IMG/VR virus record: IMGVR_UViG_3300021335_000038
Coordinates: 1-38,103 of that record
Length of the DNA: 38,103 bases
From: a virus
Strand: one strand, 5' to 3'
Part shown: one piece after another, positions 18,857 to 26,959 of the stretch
How the letters are laid out: each line of letters opens with the position of its first letter
Numbering within the stretch: the first letter of the stretch is position 1
Position numbers and translations under genes: made by a program
The notes under the pieces: generated by a model
Told to the model about the DNA's origin: nothing
The model's database searches: none
Seen by the model: only the letters and a program-made list of their open reading frames with translations

Positions 18857-19615
18857 TTGAAAATACAAGCCCCGACGAATTGTCCTAGTTGTTCCTATAC
18901 TCTCGAGTGGCGGAATGACTTGTTGTATTGCGAGAATACCGCTTGCGAAGGCAAGAGTTCTCAGAAGCTCGAGCACTTTGCAAAGACACTGAAAATCAAG
19001 GGACTAGGCCCCGCCACGATCGACAAACTTCAACTAGAGTCTATTTTTGACATATATGAAATGAGTGTGGATTTGTTGACGGAGTTACTTAGTTCCGAAA
19101 AGCTAGCAGGTAAATTGTTTTTGGAAATCGAAGGGTCAAAATCATCCTCACTCGAAGAGGTACTGCCTGCATTCTCTATTCCTCTTATTGGAAAGAGTGC
19201 TACAGCTAAGCTATGTCCAATTATTAGTAATCTCGACGAGCTTACTGTAGAAATATGTGAGCTAGCAGGGCTCGGTCCTAAAGCTACACAGAACTTGATG
19301 GTCTGGTTTAATGAAGAATATCTTCCTTACTACCGATCACTGCCCTTCAGCTTTGCTTCTACTGTTAGCGAAGTAGCGCCTAGTAATACATCTATGGGTA
19401 TAGTATGTATCACAGGCAAACTATCCTCAGTAAAAACTAAAGCTGAGGCAGAAAGACTGTTGGTTGAAGCAGGATATACTACAAAATCGTCACTAACAAA
19501 GGATGTGACTATCCTGCTCAACGAAAGCGGACTTGAGTCTGCTAAAACTAAAAAGGCTAGAGATGCTGGCATCTCTATTGAAACTAATCTTAATAACCTC
19601 ATTGGAGTTAATTAA
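18857..19615 (+). CDS. ligA: NAD-dependent DNA ligase, C-terminal half (zinc finger, HhH, BRCT)
   Basis: 252 residues from TTG 18857, with GTGGAG ten bases upstream; no ATG gives the full domain. The four-cysteine zinc finger is intact (C9, C12, C25, C30: NCPSC...YCENTAC), followed by the helix-hairpin-helix array (LKIKGLGPATIDKLQ, FSIPLIGKSATAKL, LAGLGPKATQN) and a BRCT domain (GIVCITGKLSSVKTKAEAER, GYTTKSSLTKDVTILL). It starts precisely where the 17229 product ends, so together they rebuild one ligase. It probably binds DNA and the other half non-covalently. Confidence 0.92.
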   Translation: MKIQAPTNCPSCSYTLEWRNDLLYCENTACEGKSSQKLEHFAKTLKIKGLGPATIDKLQLESIFDIYEMSVDLLTELLSSEKLAGKLFLEIEGSKSSSLEEVLPAFSIPLIGKSATAKLCPIISNLDELTVEICELAGLGPKATQNLMVWFNEEYLPYYRSLPFSFASTVSEVAPSNTSMGIVCITGKLSSVKTKAEAERLLVEAGYTTKSSLTKDVTILLNESGLESAKTKKARDAGISIETNLNNLIGVN

Positions 19616-19616
19616 T

Positions 19617-20330
19617 ATGGCACTTCCTAAGTGGACTGATGAGCGCACAGCCGCTCTCGTATCTTTTGTAGGCGACGAATCACCCGTCTCTTACGCAACT
19701 GTAGTAGAAGCAGCAGACGAGCTGGAGACTTCTCCTAAGTCTGTAGCTGCTAAGCTACGTAAAATGGAGTATGAAGTTGAATCTTCTACTGCAGCAAACA
19801 CTCGCGTTTTCTCTGAAGATCAAGAAAGCACTCTCCGTAATTTCGTATCAGATAACTCTGGTATGTACACTTACGGTCAGATTGCTGATGCATTTGAAGG
19901 TGGCGCGTTTTCTTCTAAGCAGATCCAGGGTAAGTTGCTTTCTATGCAACTAACTGAGCACGTCAAGCCTACTCCTAAGCAAGAAAGTGTCCGCACTTTC
20001 TCAGAGTCAGAAGAAGCAACTTTTGTCTCTATGGCTAACAACGGTGACTTCCTCGAAGACATCGCTGATGCACTTGACCGCTCTGTAAACCAAATCCGTG
20101 GTAAGGCTTTGTCTTTGCTTCGCACTGGTTCTATCGAAGCTATCCCTGCTCAACGTGAGAGCAAGGGTGCTACTCGTGTTGACCCTCTCGAAGGTGTTGA
20201 CGTAGCTTCTATGACTGTTGAGCAGATTGCTGAGGAAATCGGCAAGACTGCACGCGGTGTCAAGACTATGCTTACTCGTCGTGGCCTCACTGCCGCTGAC
20301 TATCCAAAAGCTAAGAAAGCTACTGCTTAA
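19617..20330 (+). CDS. Four-repeat HTH DNA-binding protein (MALPKWTDE family)
   Basis: 237 residues made of four related units of about 45 residues, each an acidic WTDE/FSE-type helix followed by a helix-turn-helix: residues 6-52 (SYATVVEAADELETSPKSVA), 65-113 (TYGQIADAFEGGAFSSKQIQ), 128-170 (FLEDIADALDRSVNQIRGKA) and 194-224 (MTVEQIAEEIGKTARGVKTM). The design recalls Myb/SANT-like repeats. Codon choice is richer in GCT/TCT/CGT than in the neighbouring genes, as in highly expressed genes, and a strong terminator follows. I recall the family in uncultured marine phages, without a known role. Chromatin-like coating of phage DNA or gene regulation are both reasonable. Confidence 0.78.
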   Translation: MALPKWTDERTAALVSFVGDESPVSYATVVEAADELETSPKSVAAKLRKMEYEVESSTAANTRVFSEDQESTLRNFVSDNSGMYTYGQIADAFEGGAFSSKQIQGKLLSMQLTEHVKPTPKQESVRTFSESEEATFVSMANNGDFLEDIADALDRSVNQIRGKALSLLRTGSIEAIPAQRESKGATRVDPLEGVDVASMTVEQIAEEIGKTARGVKTMLTRRGLTAADYPKAKKATA

Positions 20331-20349
20331 TTAGTATTTCCCGAAACAC

Positions 20350-20382
20350 GCAGGGAGAGGGCTTTTCCTTTCCCTGCTTTTT
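20350..20382 (+). terminator. Intrinsic terminator
   Basis: GCAGGGAGAGG, loop GCTTTT, CCTTTCCCTGC, then TTTTT: an 11-bp stem with one G-T pair. It separates the HTH-repeat gene from the replication block; no good promoter is visible in the 32 bases before the helicase start, so read-through may feed replication genes. Confidence 0.92.
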
Positions 20383-20414
20383 CTTGCATAATCGTTCCTA
20401 CGAGGTACCTATAA

Positions 20415-21755
20415 GTGAACCTGTCCAGCATACTGCTCAAGTCCATCATCGCGGATTGCGATATGGATACCTGGGCGGAATGTGAACAGCACTATTTCCC
20501 CGTAGAATATCACGTTATCTGGAAATCTCTCAACTCTCACGTTCAGAATCATAGTAAACTCCCCTCTTTCGAAGAGCTTCAGCTCAGTATACGCGATGGT
20601 CAACTTCGTGACAAGTTCGCGTCGCTAGAAAAGGTTGAGTATATTGATATTGATAATGAGACACTTCTTGAGTATCTCAAGAATGAGTTTACCCAGATCG
20701 AGATTATGCAACAGCTCGAGAAATACTTGGATAATACTATCGCCACGGAGTCTGCGCAAGAGTCTATTGAAGCTCTGCAAGATATCGTCCTTGACGTCGA
20801 GAGCAAGGTTGATACCAGACCCCGCAACGAGAATATGCAGACAGTAGAACTTATATCGTCTGATGATGACCTTGAACGTAACATCGTTCTTGGTCTTAAC
20901 AATGACTATGATAAGATTCAAACTTTCGGCAAGACCGATCTCATTCTCATCGGCGGTCGTAGAGGTTCCGGTAAATCTGTTACCTGTGCTAATATGGCTG
21001 TCAATGCGTTTGATGAAGGTAAGTCTTCCATTTACTTTACTATTGAAATGGATACTCAATCTACGTTGCAAAGAATGTGTTCTATCTCTACCGGCGTTCC
21101 TGCCGCCGCAATCCGCAATGGCAATTTGTCATTAGGTGAGTGGCAGCTAGTAGCCGAGTGGATGAGTTCACGTTTTGAAAATGGCGAAAAGTATTTCCAT
21201 GACTATCTTTCCCATCGTGACTTCCGTAAATTACAGAGTGAACTTTCGGTAAATCCTCTACGAGAAGTCCAGCTTGACATAGTATATAATCCATCTCTTA
21301 CGCTGGCGAATATTCGCACAGAACTCGATAAGAAGATGAAGCGGTTACAGCCTTCAGTTGTGATTGTTGATTATATCAACCAGGTGAAACGTGGAGGAGT
21401 GTCCAACAATCGTATGGGTCAATACGACTGGACAGAGCAAATCGAAGTGAGTAAGGCTCTGAAAACTTTTGCTCAGGAGTATGAAGTTCCATTTATATCA
21501 CCTTATCAGATCGACGCATCGGGAGAGGCAAGATTTGCAAAAGGTATCCTAGACGCCGCTGATGCCGCGTTTACTCTCGACACCCATAATAAAGAGGACA
21601 ATATTATCACCTTTAATTGTACTAAAATGCGTAACAGCGAAGAACGCAACTTTACGTCCGTTATGGATTGGACGTCTCTTCGTATCGGACCTGAGACCGG
21701 CGTTATTCAACGCGAGGGTGACTCAGAAGAAGACGTGTACGAGGAAATCGCATGA
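20415..21755 (+). CDS. DnaB/gp41-type replicative helicase
   Basis: 446 residues from GTG 20415 (GAGG nine bases upstream). An N-terminal helical domain of about 140 residues precedes a RecA-like ATPase: Walker A GGRRGSGKS (180-188, Lys187), the H1a-type FTIEMDTQSTLQRM, Walker B SVVIVDYINQV, the KALKTFAQEYEVPFISPYQI segment (motif H3) and FNCTKMRNSEERNF with the arginine region at the end. It unwinds DNA 5'-3' as a hexamer and works with the primase encoded just downstream (ATGA overlap at 21752). Length and layout match phage DnaB-type helicases rather than T7 primase-helicase fusions. Confidence 0.92.
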   Translation: MNLSSILLKSIIADCDMDTWAECEQHYFPVEYHVIWKSLNSHVQNHSKLPSFEELQLSIRDGQLRDKFASLEKVEYIDIDNETLLEYLKNEFTQIEIMQQLEKYLDNTIATESAQESIEALQDIVLDVESKVDTRPRNENMQTVELISSDDDLERNIVLGLNNDYDKIQTFGKTDLILIGGRRGSGKSVTCANMAVNAFDEGKSSIYFTIEMDTQSTLQRMCSISTGVPAAAIRNGNLSLGEWQLVAEWMSSRFENGEKYFHDYLSHRDFRKLQSELSVNPLREVQLDIVYNPSLTLANIRTELDKKMKRLQPSVVIVDYINQVKRGGVSNNRMGQYDWTEQIEVSKALKTFAQEYEVPFISPYQIDASGEARFAKGILDAADAAFTLDTHNKEDNIITFNCTKMRNSEERNFTSVMDWTSLRIGPETGVIQREGDSEEDVYEEIA

Positions 21756-22579
21756 GTGCAGTAGAAGATTTATTGACTGAAAGAGGCATCTATTATCAGG
21801 TATCTGGTAAAGATGTTAAAGTTAAATGCCTAAATCCGGATCACGATGACCGCAACCCTTCGATGCGAATTGACCGGATTTTAGGTGTTTTTCATTGCTT
21901 CTCTTGTGGCTACAAGGGTAGTTTATTTCAGCACTATAATGTAGAAGTAAGTCAAGTAGGTCTGCGAAGGGAAAAGCTAAAAAGAAAAATTAATGATATT
22001 CGTAGTAGTGGTGTTGGGGTTGCTATGCCTGATGGCGCTATGTTATTTAAGAGAGACTGGCGTGGTATATCAGCGACGACTTTTGAGAAGTTTGGCGCTT
22101 TCACAGCTCTCGGTAAGAATTTTGCTGGTAGGGTAACATTCCCTATCAAGGATGCTAGTGGTAGAACAGTGGCGTTTCAAGGCAGAGATGAGACAGGAAC
22201 TCTGCCACAGAAGTATATGTTTACACCTTCGGGAGTTAAGTTGCCGATGTTTCCTATGGCCGATCCGATTCAAGGAAAGGTTATTTTAGTAGAGGGTATA
22301 TTTGATATGCTTAACCTACACGACAAGGGACTTACAAATGCAATTTGTTGTTTTGGTGTAAACAATTTTACAGAGGAGAAACTTAACCTCTTAAAAATCT
22401 CGGGTGTTACCGGACTAGACCTTATCTTTGACGGAGATGAAGCTGGTAGAGGCGCTGCCAAGCGTGTGCGAGACTTGGTTGGCGACTTCCCTATTCGTGA
22501 GATAGGTTTACGTTCCGGCGACCCCGGTGATCTTAATTTACGGCAAGTAGAAAATATCAGGAATAAACTATATGGCTAA
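21752..22579 (+). CDS. DnaG-type DNA primase
   Basis: 275 residues. The N-terminal zinc ribbon has C26, H31, C49 and C52 (KCLNPDH...FHCFSCG). The catalytic RNA-polymerase domain includes AGRVTFPIKDASGRTVAFQG RDE-type strands and the TOPRIM motifs VILVEGIFDMLNL (metal-binding Glu) and LIFDGDEAGRGAAKR (D-x-D). It makes RNA primers for the lagging strand. It is short relative to bacterial DnaG (about 580 residues) because the C-terminal helicase-binding domain is absent, as in other phage primases. It overlaps both helicase and polymerase genes. Confidence 0.93.
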   Translation: MSAVEDLLTERGIYYQVSGKDVKVKCLNPDHDDRNPSMRIDRILGVFHCFSCGYKGSLFQHYNVEVSQVGLRREKLKRKINDIRSSGVGVAMPDGAMLFKRDWRGISATTFEKFGAFTALGKNFAGRVTFPIKDASGRTVAFQGRDETGTLPQKYMFTPSGVKLPMFPMADPIQGKVILVEGIFDMLNLHDKGLTNAICCFGVNNFTEEKLNLLKISGVTGLDLIFDGDEAGRGAAKRVRDLVGDFPIREIGLRSGDPGDLNLRQVENIRNKLYG

Positions 22580-24860
22580 TATTGCAATTATTGAAGCGAA
22601 GAAGTCAAACAATCGGTACATAGACTTCTTCCCTTTTGAGTTTGACCAGTTTTCTCTGTGTTCAGACCCAAAAATCACAAAAGTACTAAAGAAAGATGTA
22701 GACTTAGATTTTGATTCAGACGCTTACGAATGGGTAATTCTTATTGGCTCTGAGCCTCTGAAGCATTTTACAAAAGTAACAAAAGTAATGGATTATGCAG
22801 GAACGATTGTAGAGGATAAATTCCTTCCTACTATCAATCCCGCTATGATTACATTTAAACCTGAAGCCAAAAACACTTGGGAGAAAGCACTAGAAAACAT
22901 CTGCGCATACATTTCTGGAGAAAAGAAGAAAGCAGAGATTAGTGAAGAAGTGGCTTTTGGTATACAAAGTACGGAGGAAGTAAATGAATTTATTCGAGAC
23001 GCTATTACAGCAGATGGAGACTTCGTTGCTCTCGACTCTGAGACTACTGCTCTCTATCCCCGTAATGGTCATATTTTGGGTATTAGTATGTGCTACGATG
23101 GTAGTCGTGCTTGTTACATCGACGCTGATTATATCGACGAAGAAAGTGAAAAACTTCTTCAAGAGCTTTTTGATAAGAAAAGAATAGTTTTTCACAATGC
23201 TAAGTTCGATATCCCATTTTTCGAGTATCACTTTAACGTAAAGTTTTCTCGCTTTGAAGACACAATGCTTATGCACTATGTCATTGACGAGCGACCTGGA
23301 ACTCACGGTCTAAAGCAACTTGCTATGCAGTTGACAGACTTCGGTGATTACGAAAAGCCAATGTATGATTGGATGGAACAGTATCGTAAAGAACGAGGCA
23401 TTTTAAAAGATGACTTCAAATGGGAGTGGATTCCTTTTGATGTTATGAAGACGTATGCTGCGATTGATGCTTTAGTAACTTATCAAATCTTTGCTAAGTT
23501 CGAAGCAGCTCTTAATCGTGGCAACGCAAAGCTGAAGCGTGTATACCAGACGATTCTGCTACCTGCTTGTAGATTCTTGATGGACATTCAAGACAATGGT
23601 GTGCCTTTCTGCCGATCGCGCTTGGGCCTCAGTCAAGACTTAATGGCAGAAGAAATCTACGAAGCAGCAGATATGCTTTCTCAGCAGGAAGCTATCCAAC
23701 GATTCCAGTCGGATGAAGGAAAAGAATTTAATCCTAACAGTGTTATGCAGTTACGCAAAGTATTGTTTGATTATGCTGGACTGGAGCCAACTGGTATTGT
23801 TACCGAGAAGGGGGAGCATTCTACAAACGCGGAAGTATTAGAGAAGCTGGCCTCTAAGCACCCAGTTCCTCAATTAATTTTGGATGTTCGTAAGAAGTCT
23901 AAGATTAAGAATACTTATCTTGATAAGATTATTCCGCAGTTGGATGCTGATAGTCGCTTGCGTACTAACTTTAACCTTCACGGAACTACCTCTGGTCGCT
24001 TGTCTTCCAGTGGTAAACTGAATATGCAGCAGATCCCTCGGGATAACCCTATTGTAAAAGGTTGCATACGTGCTTCAGAAGGGCACAAAATTGTAGCTAT
24101 GGACTTAACCACTGCAGAAGTATATGTTGCTGCTGTACTGGCTGATGATCTGGAGCTACAAGAAGTTTTCCGTAGTGGCGGCAACTTCCACTCTACTATT
24201 GCACACAAGGTCTTCCGACTAGATTGTGAGGTAGATGAAGTAGCTGAAAAGTACGGAACTTATCGTCAAGCTGCAAAGGCTGTTACGTTTGGCATTATGT
24301 ATGGTGCTGGACCTAATAAGATTGCAGAGCAGGTAACCAAAGACGGCGGTAGTATGACTGTTCCAGAGGCAAAGCGTGTTATCAAAGATTACTTTGGGGC
24401 ATTCTGGAAGCTGGAAGAGTGGATTAATCAGCAACAGGATTTTATTCGCAGGAATGGGCACGTTTACTCTTATTTTGGACGTAAGCGTCGTTTACCGGAA
24501 GGTAAGAACCAGCCTGGACAAAAGCCTAGAGACTTTAATGCACAACAAAGTCACGCTATTCGTTCTGGTCTGAACTTTCTTGTTCAGTCTGCGGCCTCTG
24601 ACATTAACTTGCTAGGGGCTGTGGAAGCTCATAGTATAGTTCAGACTCGTGGTATGAAGACCCGCATTTTTGCGTTGGTTCACGACTCGGTTCTAGCAGA
24701 GGTTCCTCTTGACGAGATTGACGAGTATTCAAACATACTCAGGGAGTGTATTCAGCGGGATCGTGGTATTATGATTCCAGGCTGTCCAGTCGGATGCGAT
24801 TTTGAAATCGGAGAAGACTATTCAATGGGTAAGTTTAATGCTTCCGGAATTGAACTATAA
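22572..24860 (+). CDS. DNA polymerase I (family A) with 3'-5' exonuclease
   Basis: 762 residues. Residues about 1-130 form an unassigned N-terminal extension. The 3'-5' exonuclease has Asp155 and Glu157 (VALDSETTAL), HNAKFDIPFF and YAAIDALVTY. Polymerase motif A is MDLTTAEVYVAA (Asp511, Glu516), motif B is RQAAKAVTFGIMYG (Arg565, Lys569, Phe573, Tyr577) and motif C is VHDSVLAEV (His704, Asp705). Phe573 aligns with E. coli Pol I Phe762, the usual state in lytic phages. Motif C has HDS in place of HDE, and motif A is far from the DYSQIELR consensus. No 5'-3' exonuclease domain; that activity is separate at 34327. It overlaps the primase stop. Confidence 0.95.
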   Translation: MANIAIIEAKKSNNRYIDFFPFEFDQFSLCSDPKITKVLKKDVDLDFDSDAYEWVILIGSEPLKHFTKVTKVMDYAGTIVEDKFLPTINPAMITFKPEAKNTWEKALENICAYISGEKKKAEISEEVAFGIQSTEEVNEFIRDAITADGDFVALDSETTALYPRNGHILGISMCYDGSRACYIDADYIDEESEKLLQELFDKKRIVFHNAKFDIPFFEYHFNVKFSRFEDTMLMHYVIDERPGTHGLKQLAMQLTDFGDYEKPMYDWMEQYRKERGILKDDFKWEWIPFDVMKTYAAIDALVTYQIFAKFEAALNRGNAKLKRVYQTILLPACRFLMDIQDNGVPFCRSRLGLSQDLMAEEIYEAADMLSQQEAIQRFQSDEGKEFNPNSVMQLRKVLFDYAGLEPTGIVTEKGEHSTNAEVLEKLASKHPVPQLILDVRKKSKIKNTYLDKIIPQLDADSRLRTNFNLHGTTSGRLSSSGKLNMQQIPRDNPIVKGCIRASEGHKIVAMDLTTAEVYVAAVLADDLELQEVFRSGGNFHSTIAHKVFRLDCEVDEVAEKYGTYRQAAKAVTFGIMYGAGPNKIAEQVTKDGGSMTVPEAKRVIKDYFGAFWKLEEWINQQQDFIRRNGHVYSYFGRKRRLPEGKNQPGQKPRDFNAQQSHAIRSGLNFLVQSAASDINLLGAVEAHSIVQTRGMKTRIFALVHDSVLAEVPLDEIDEYSNILRECIQRDRGIMIPGCPVGCDFEIGEDYSMGKFNASGIEL

Positions 24861-25335
24861 ACAAATTTTACGAAATGTAAATTTTCCCGTGTATATTATT
24901 ACTACGGAAGAAGTAAGATATGAAGATGGGCTGCTATTTTTAAATGGTAGAGTAGTTGATGACCGAAACCAAAGCGGGGATACTATTGGTAAAAGAAGAC
25001 TAACTACAGCGCATAAAGTAGCTAGTCTTGGTAAAATTTGCTTTACGTTTATAGAGATGTTAGAGTCTACGGCTAATAAGTTCATAGACTCAAACGGAAG
25101 AGCGTTTTTCTATAGAAAGAGTAAGTTTGTGCCAATAGTATCTTACCGTATTAACAAAAAATTTGCGAAAGACACTTATACTGTCTTATTCTTGAAAGGA
25201 GTAAATTGTCCGTACATTGTGCCTAGGTACCCTCACGTTGAAGAGTGGGCCCAGATATTTGTATACGATAATCTGCCTTGGCGGTTGTACAGCCTTAGTG
25301 AACAAAAGGTTGAAACTTTTAGAAGGAAAATATAA
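24838..25335 (+). CDS. Conserved phage protein downstream of polymerase
   Basis: 165 residues from ATG 24838, which overlaps the polymerase gene by 23 bases; TTG 24850 (NYKQILRNVNFPVYIIT) is another good choice and would remove 4 residues. Segments: VNFPVYIITTEEVRYEDGLL, GRVVDDRNQSGDTIGKRRLT, NKFIDSNGRAFFYRK, YTVLFLKGVNCPYIVPRYPH and the WAQIFVYDNLPWRLYSLSEQ end. It has no membrane segment or signal. I recall the same sequence pattern in marine phages immediately next to polymerase genes. Function unknown; context suggests replication support. Confidence 0.78.
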   Translation: MLPELNYKQILRNVNFPVYIITTEEVRYEDGLLFLNGRVVDDRNQSGDTIGKRRLTTAHKVASLGKICFTFIEMLESTANKFIDSNGRAFFYRKSKFVPIVSYRINKKFAKDTYTVLFLKGVNCPYIVPRYPHVEEWAQIFVYDNLPWRLYSLSEQKVETFRRKI

Positions 25336-26015
25336 TGGGTCGTAGACGTAATGACCTACTAACAAAAAACAGTCTAATGCTGACTGAAATGGAACCACTT
25401 ACTTCTTCACAAGTAAAAGTGTGGGACTCCAGAAAAAACTTAATGCTACACGGTTGTGCGGGAACAGGTAAAACATTTATCTCTTGTTATCTTGATCTCG
25501 ATGATCTCGAAAAAGGTGAATACAAGAAAATAACAATTATTCGTAGTGTCGTACCTACTAGAGAAATGGGGTTCTTACCCGGGACTGAAAAAGAAAAGGC
25601 TCGAGTATATGAACAACCTTATGTTAGTATTTTCCAAGAGTTGTTTGGTAGAGGAGACGACCCTTATGGGCAGCTCAAAACAAAGGGCATAGTAGACTTT
25701 ATTACTACATCTCACATACGAGGGATCACTTTACACGATTCTGTAGTAATAGTAGACGAATGCCAAAATATGACTTTTCACGAGCTAGATAGTATTATTA
25801 CTCGATTAGGTCATAACTGTAGATTGATTTTCTGTGGCGATTTTTTCCAGTCTGATCTGAGAACTAATGGAGCTACAGGAACAGGTATTAATAAATTTAT
25901 GGATATACTCAAGAAAATGAACGAGTTTGATTTTGTTGAGTTCGGAGTGGGAGATATTGTTCGCTCCGATTTAGTTAAAAGTTATTTGATTACAAAATAT
26001 AAGGAAGGTATTTGA
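25335..26015 (+). CDS. phoH: PhoH-like P-loop ATPase
   Basis: 226 residues. Walker A GCAGTGKTF (residues 40-48, Lys46), the PhoH-specific ITIIRSVVPTREMGFLPGTE then EKARVYEQPYVSIFQELF, Walker B VVIVDECQNMT and LIFCGDFFQSDL (sensor-like). PhoH is among the most common auxiliary genes in marine phages; proposed roles include phosphate-starvation response and RNA handling, none settled. It shares its first base with the stop of the upstream gene, and its TGA overlaps the peroxiredoxin ATG, so it is inside a tightly coupled replication operon. Confidence 0.94.
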   Translation: MGRRRNDLLTKNSLMLTEMEPLTSSQVKVWDSRKNLMLHGCAGTGKTFISCYLDLDDLEKGEYKKITIIRSVVPTREMGFLPGTEKEKARVYEQPYVSIFQELFGRGDDPYGQLKTKGIVDFITTSHIRGITLHDSVVIVDECQNMTFHELDSIITRLGHNCRLIFCGDFFQSDLRTNGATGTGINKFMDILKKMNEFDFVEFGVGDIVRSDLVKSYLITKYKEGI

Positions 26016-26593
26016 TGGCAATTTATTGCACTGAATACGAACGACACAGCTACGAACAGGACCGACATTGGAATGCTCTGCCAAACTTGGTGCCTGCTGT
26101 TGAGTTTCACACAAGAGTAAAAGATGAGCTAGGAAACTTTCATTGGGAGGTTGTCTCTACTTTTCAGCTATTTGCAAAGAAAAGAGTTTTAGTATTTGCA
26201 TTGCCAGGCGCTTTCACGCCAACTTGTTCCACTTATCAGCTACCAAGTTTTGAACAACTTGCAGAAGACTTTTACTGTGAAGGTATTGACGATATTTACT
26301 GTATCACTGTAAATGACGCTTTTGTATGCAATGCTTGGGCAAAAGCTAACAATTTAGAGCATATCGAAGTAATTCCTGATGGCAGTGCTAAGTTTACTGA
26401 GCAAATGAATATGCTAGTAGATAAAGACAATCTTGGTTTTGGTCGCCGTTCTTGGAGATATGCCTTTATTGCAGATAACGGTCACATTAGTGACTGGTTT
26501 ATCGAAGAAGGGCGAGAAGACAACCATGACAAAGATCCTTATCTATACACTAATCCTGATTACATTCTTACTCAGCTAAGAGGTGGGAACTAA
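26015..26593 (+). CDS. Peroxiredoxin (Prx5-like)
   Basis: 192 residues from ATG 26015 (TGATG overlap with phoH; TTG 26012 rejected). The core LVFALPGAFTPTCSTYQLPS contains the peroxidatic Cys in the P-x-x-x-T-x-x-C motif, and DIYCITVNDAFVCNAWAKAN, VIPDGSAKFTEQMNM and RSWRYAFIADNGHISDWFIE follow the Prx5/GPx-like arrangement, including the conserved Arg in WRYA. It reduces hydrogen peroxide and alkyl peroxides using thiols, perhaps from the glutaredoxin encoded at 36939. An unusual gene to find in a replication block; it should protect from oxidative damage during infection. Confidence 0.92.
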   Translation: MAIYCTEYERHSYEQDRHWNALPNLVPAVEFHTRVKDELGNFHWEVVSTFQLFAKKRVLVFALPGAFTPTCSTYQLPSFEQLAEDFYCEGIDDIYCITVNDAFVCNAWAKANNLEHIEVIPDGSAKFTEQMNMLVDKDNLGFGRRSWRYAFIADNGHISDWFIEEGREDNHDKDPYLYTNPDYILTQLRGGN

Positions 26594-26594
26594 T

Positions 26595-26822
26595 ATGAAA
26601 GTTAGTCAATATATGAATATTATTGCAGATCAGGCGCATGCAAAGCGTCGAGAGCATTTTATTAATATTCTTACAATGGTTAAAAACCCTACAGCAATTC
26701 CCGAGCACACGGGTATGATTGAAGCGATTCGTGAGGAACTGCTACAAGCTGCTACTCAGAGTGATATTCTGGAAGCACTTCAAGAGTTCAAAGATACTCA
26801 CGTAGAAGACGGGATTTTCTAA
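26595..26822 (+). CDS. Small helical protein
   Basis: 75 residues from ATG 26595, one base after the peroxiredoxin stop region. Almost entirely helical: MKVSQYMNIIADQAHAKRRE, then HFINILTMVKNPTAIPEHTG and MIEAIREELLQAATQSDILE. No cysteine, no signal, no recognised domain. The TAA stop overlaps the ATG of the next membrane peptide (TAATG at 26820-26824). Probably a DNA-replication accessory or regulator by position only. Confidence 0.65.
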   Translation: MKVSQYMNIIADQAHAKRREHFINILTMVKNPTAIPEHTGMIEAIREELLQAATQSDILEALQEFKDTHVEDGIF

Positions 26823-26959
26823 TGATAGGTGAGCTTGGGTTACTGGCAGTATTTTTGTGCCCAATGGTTTTTGGGGGTATAACTATGTATTACTCCCATA
26901 AAACTATCCATAAAGAAACATTAGAGCGGTGGAAGCGTGAAAGCAGTCATATCGAATAG
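26822..26959 (+). CDS. 45-residue single-span membrane peptide
   Basis: A short frame from ATG 26822 to TAG 26959 that fills the gap between the helical protein and the helicase: MIGELGLLAVFLCPMVFGGI, then TMYYSHKTIHKETLERWKRE. The first 24 residues form a membrane segment, followed by a basic helix that should stay in the cytoplasm. The start overlaps the upstream TAA (TAATG), and the end overlaps the helicase GTG by 23 bases. The coupling and the amphipathic, protein-like composition support a real gene. Confidence 0.6.
   Translation: MIGELGLLAVFLCPMVFGGITMYYSHKTIHKETLERWKRESSHIE

Noticed and set aside
20384-20415. Promoter TTGCAT...TATAAG before the helicase
   Set aside because: Spacing of 20 bases, a poor -35 box, and the -10 would overlap the start codon.
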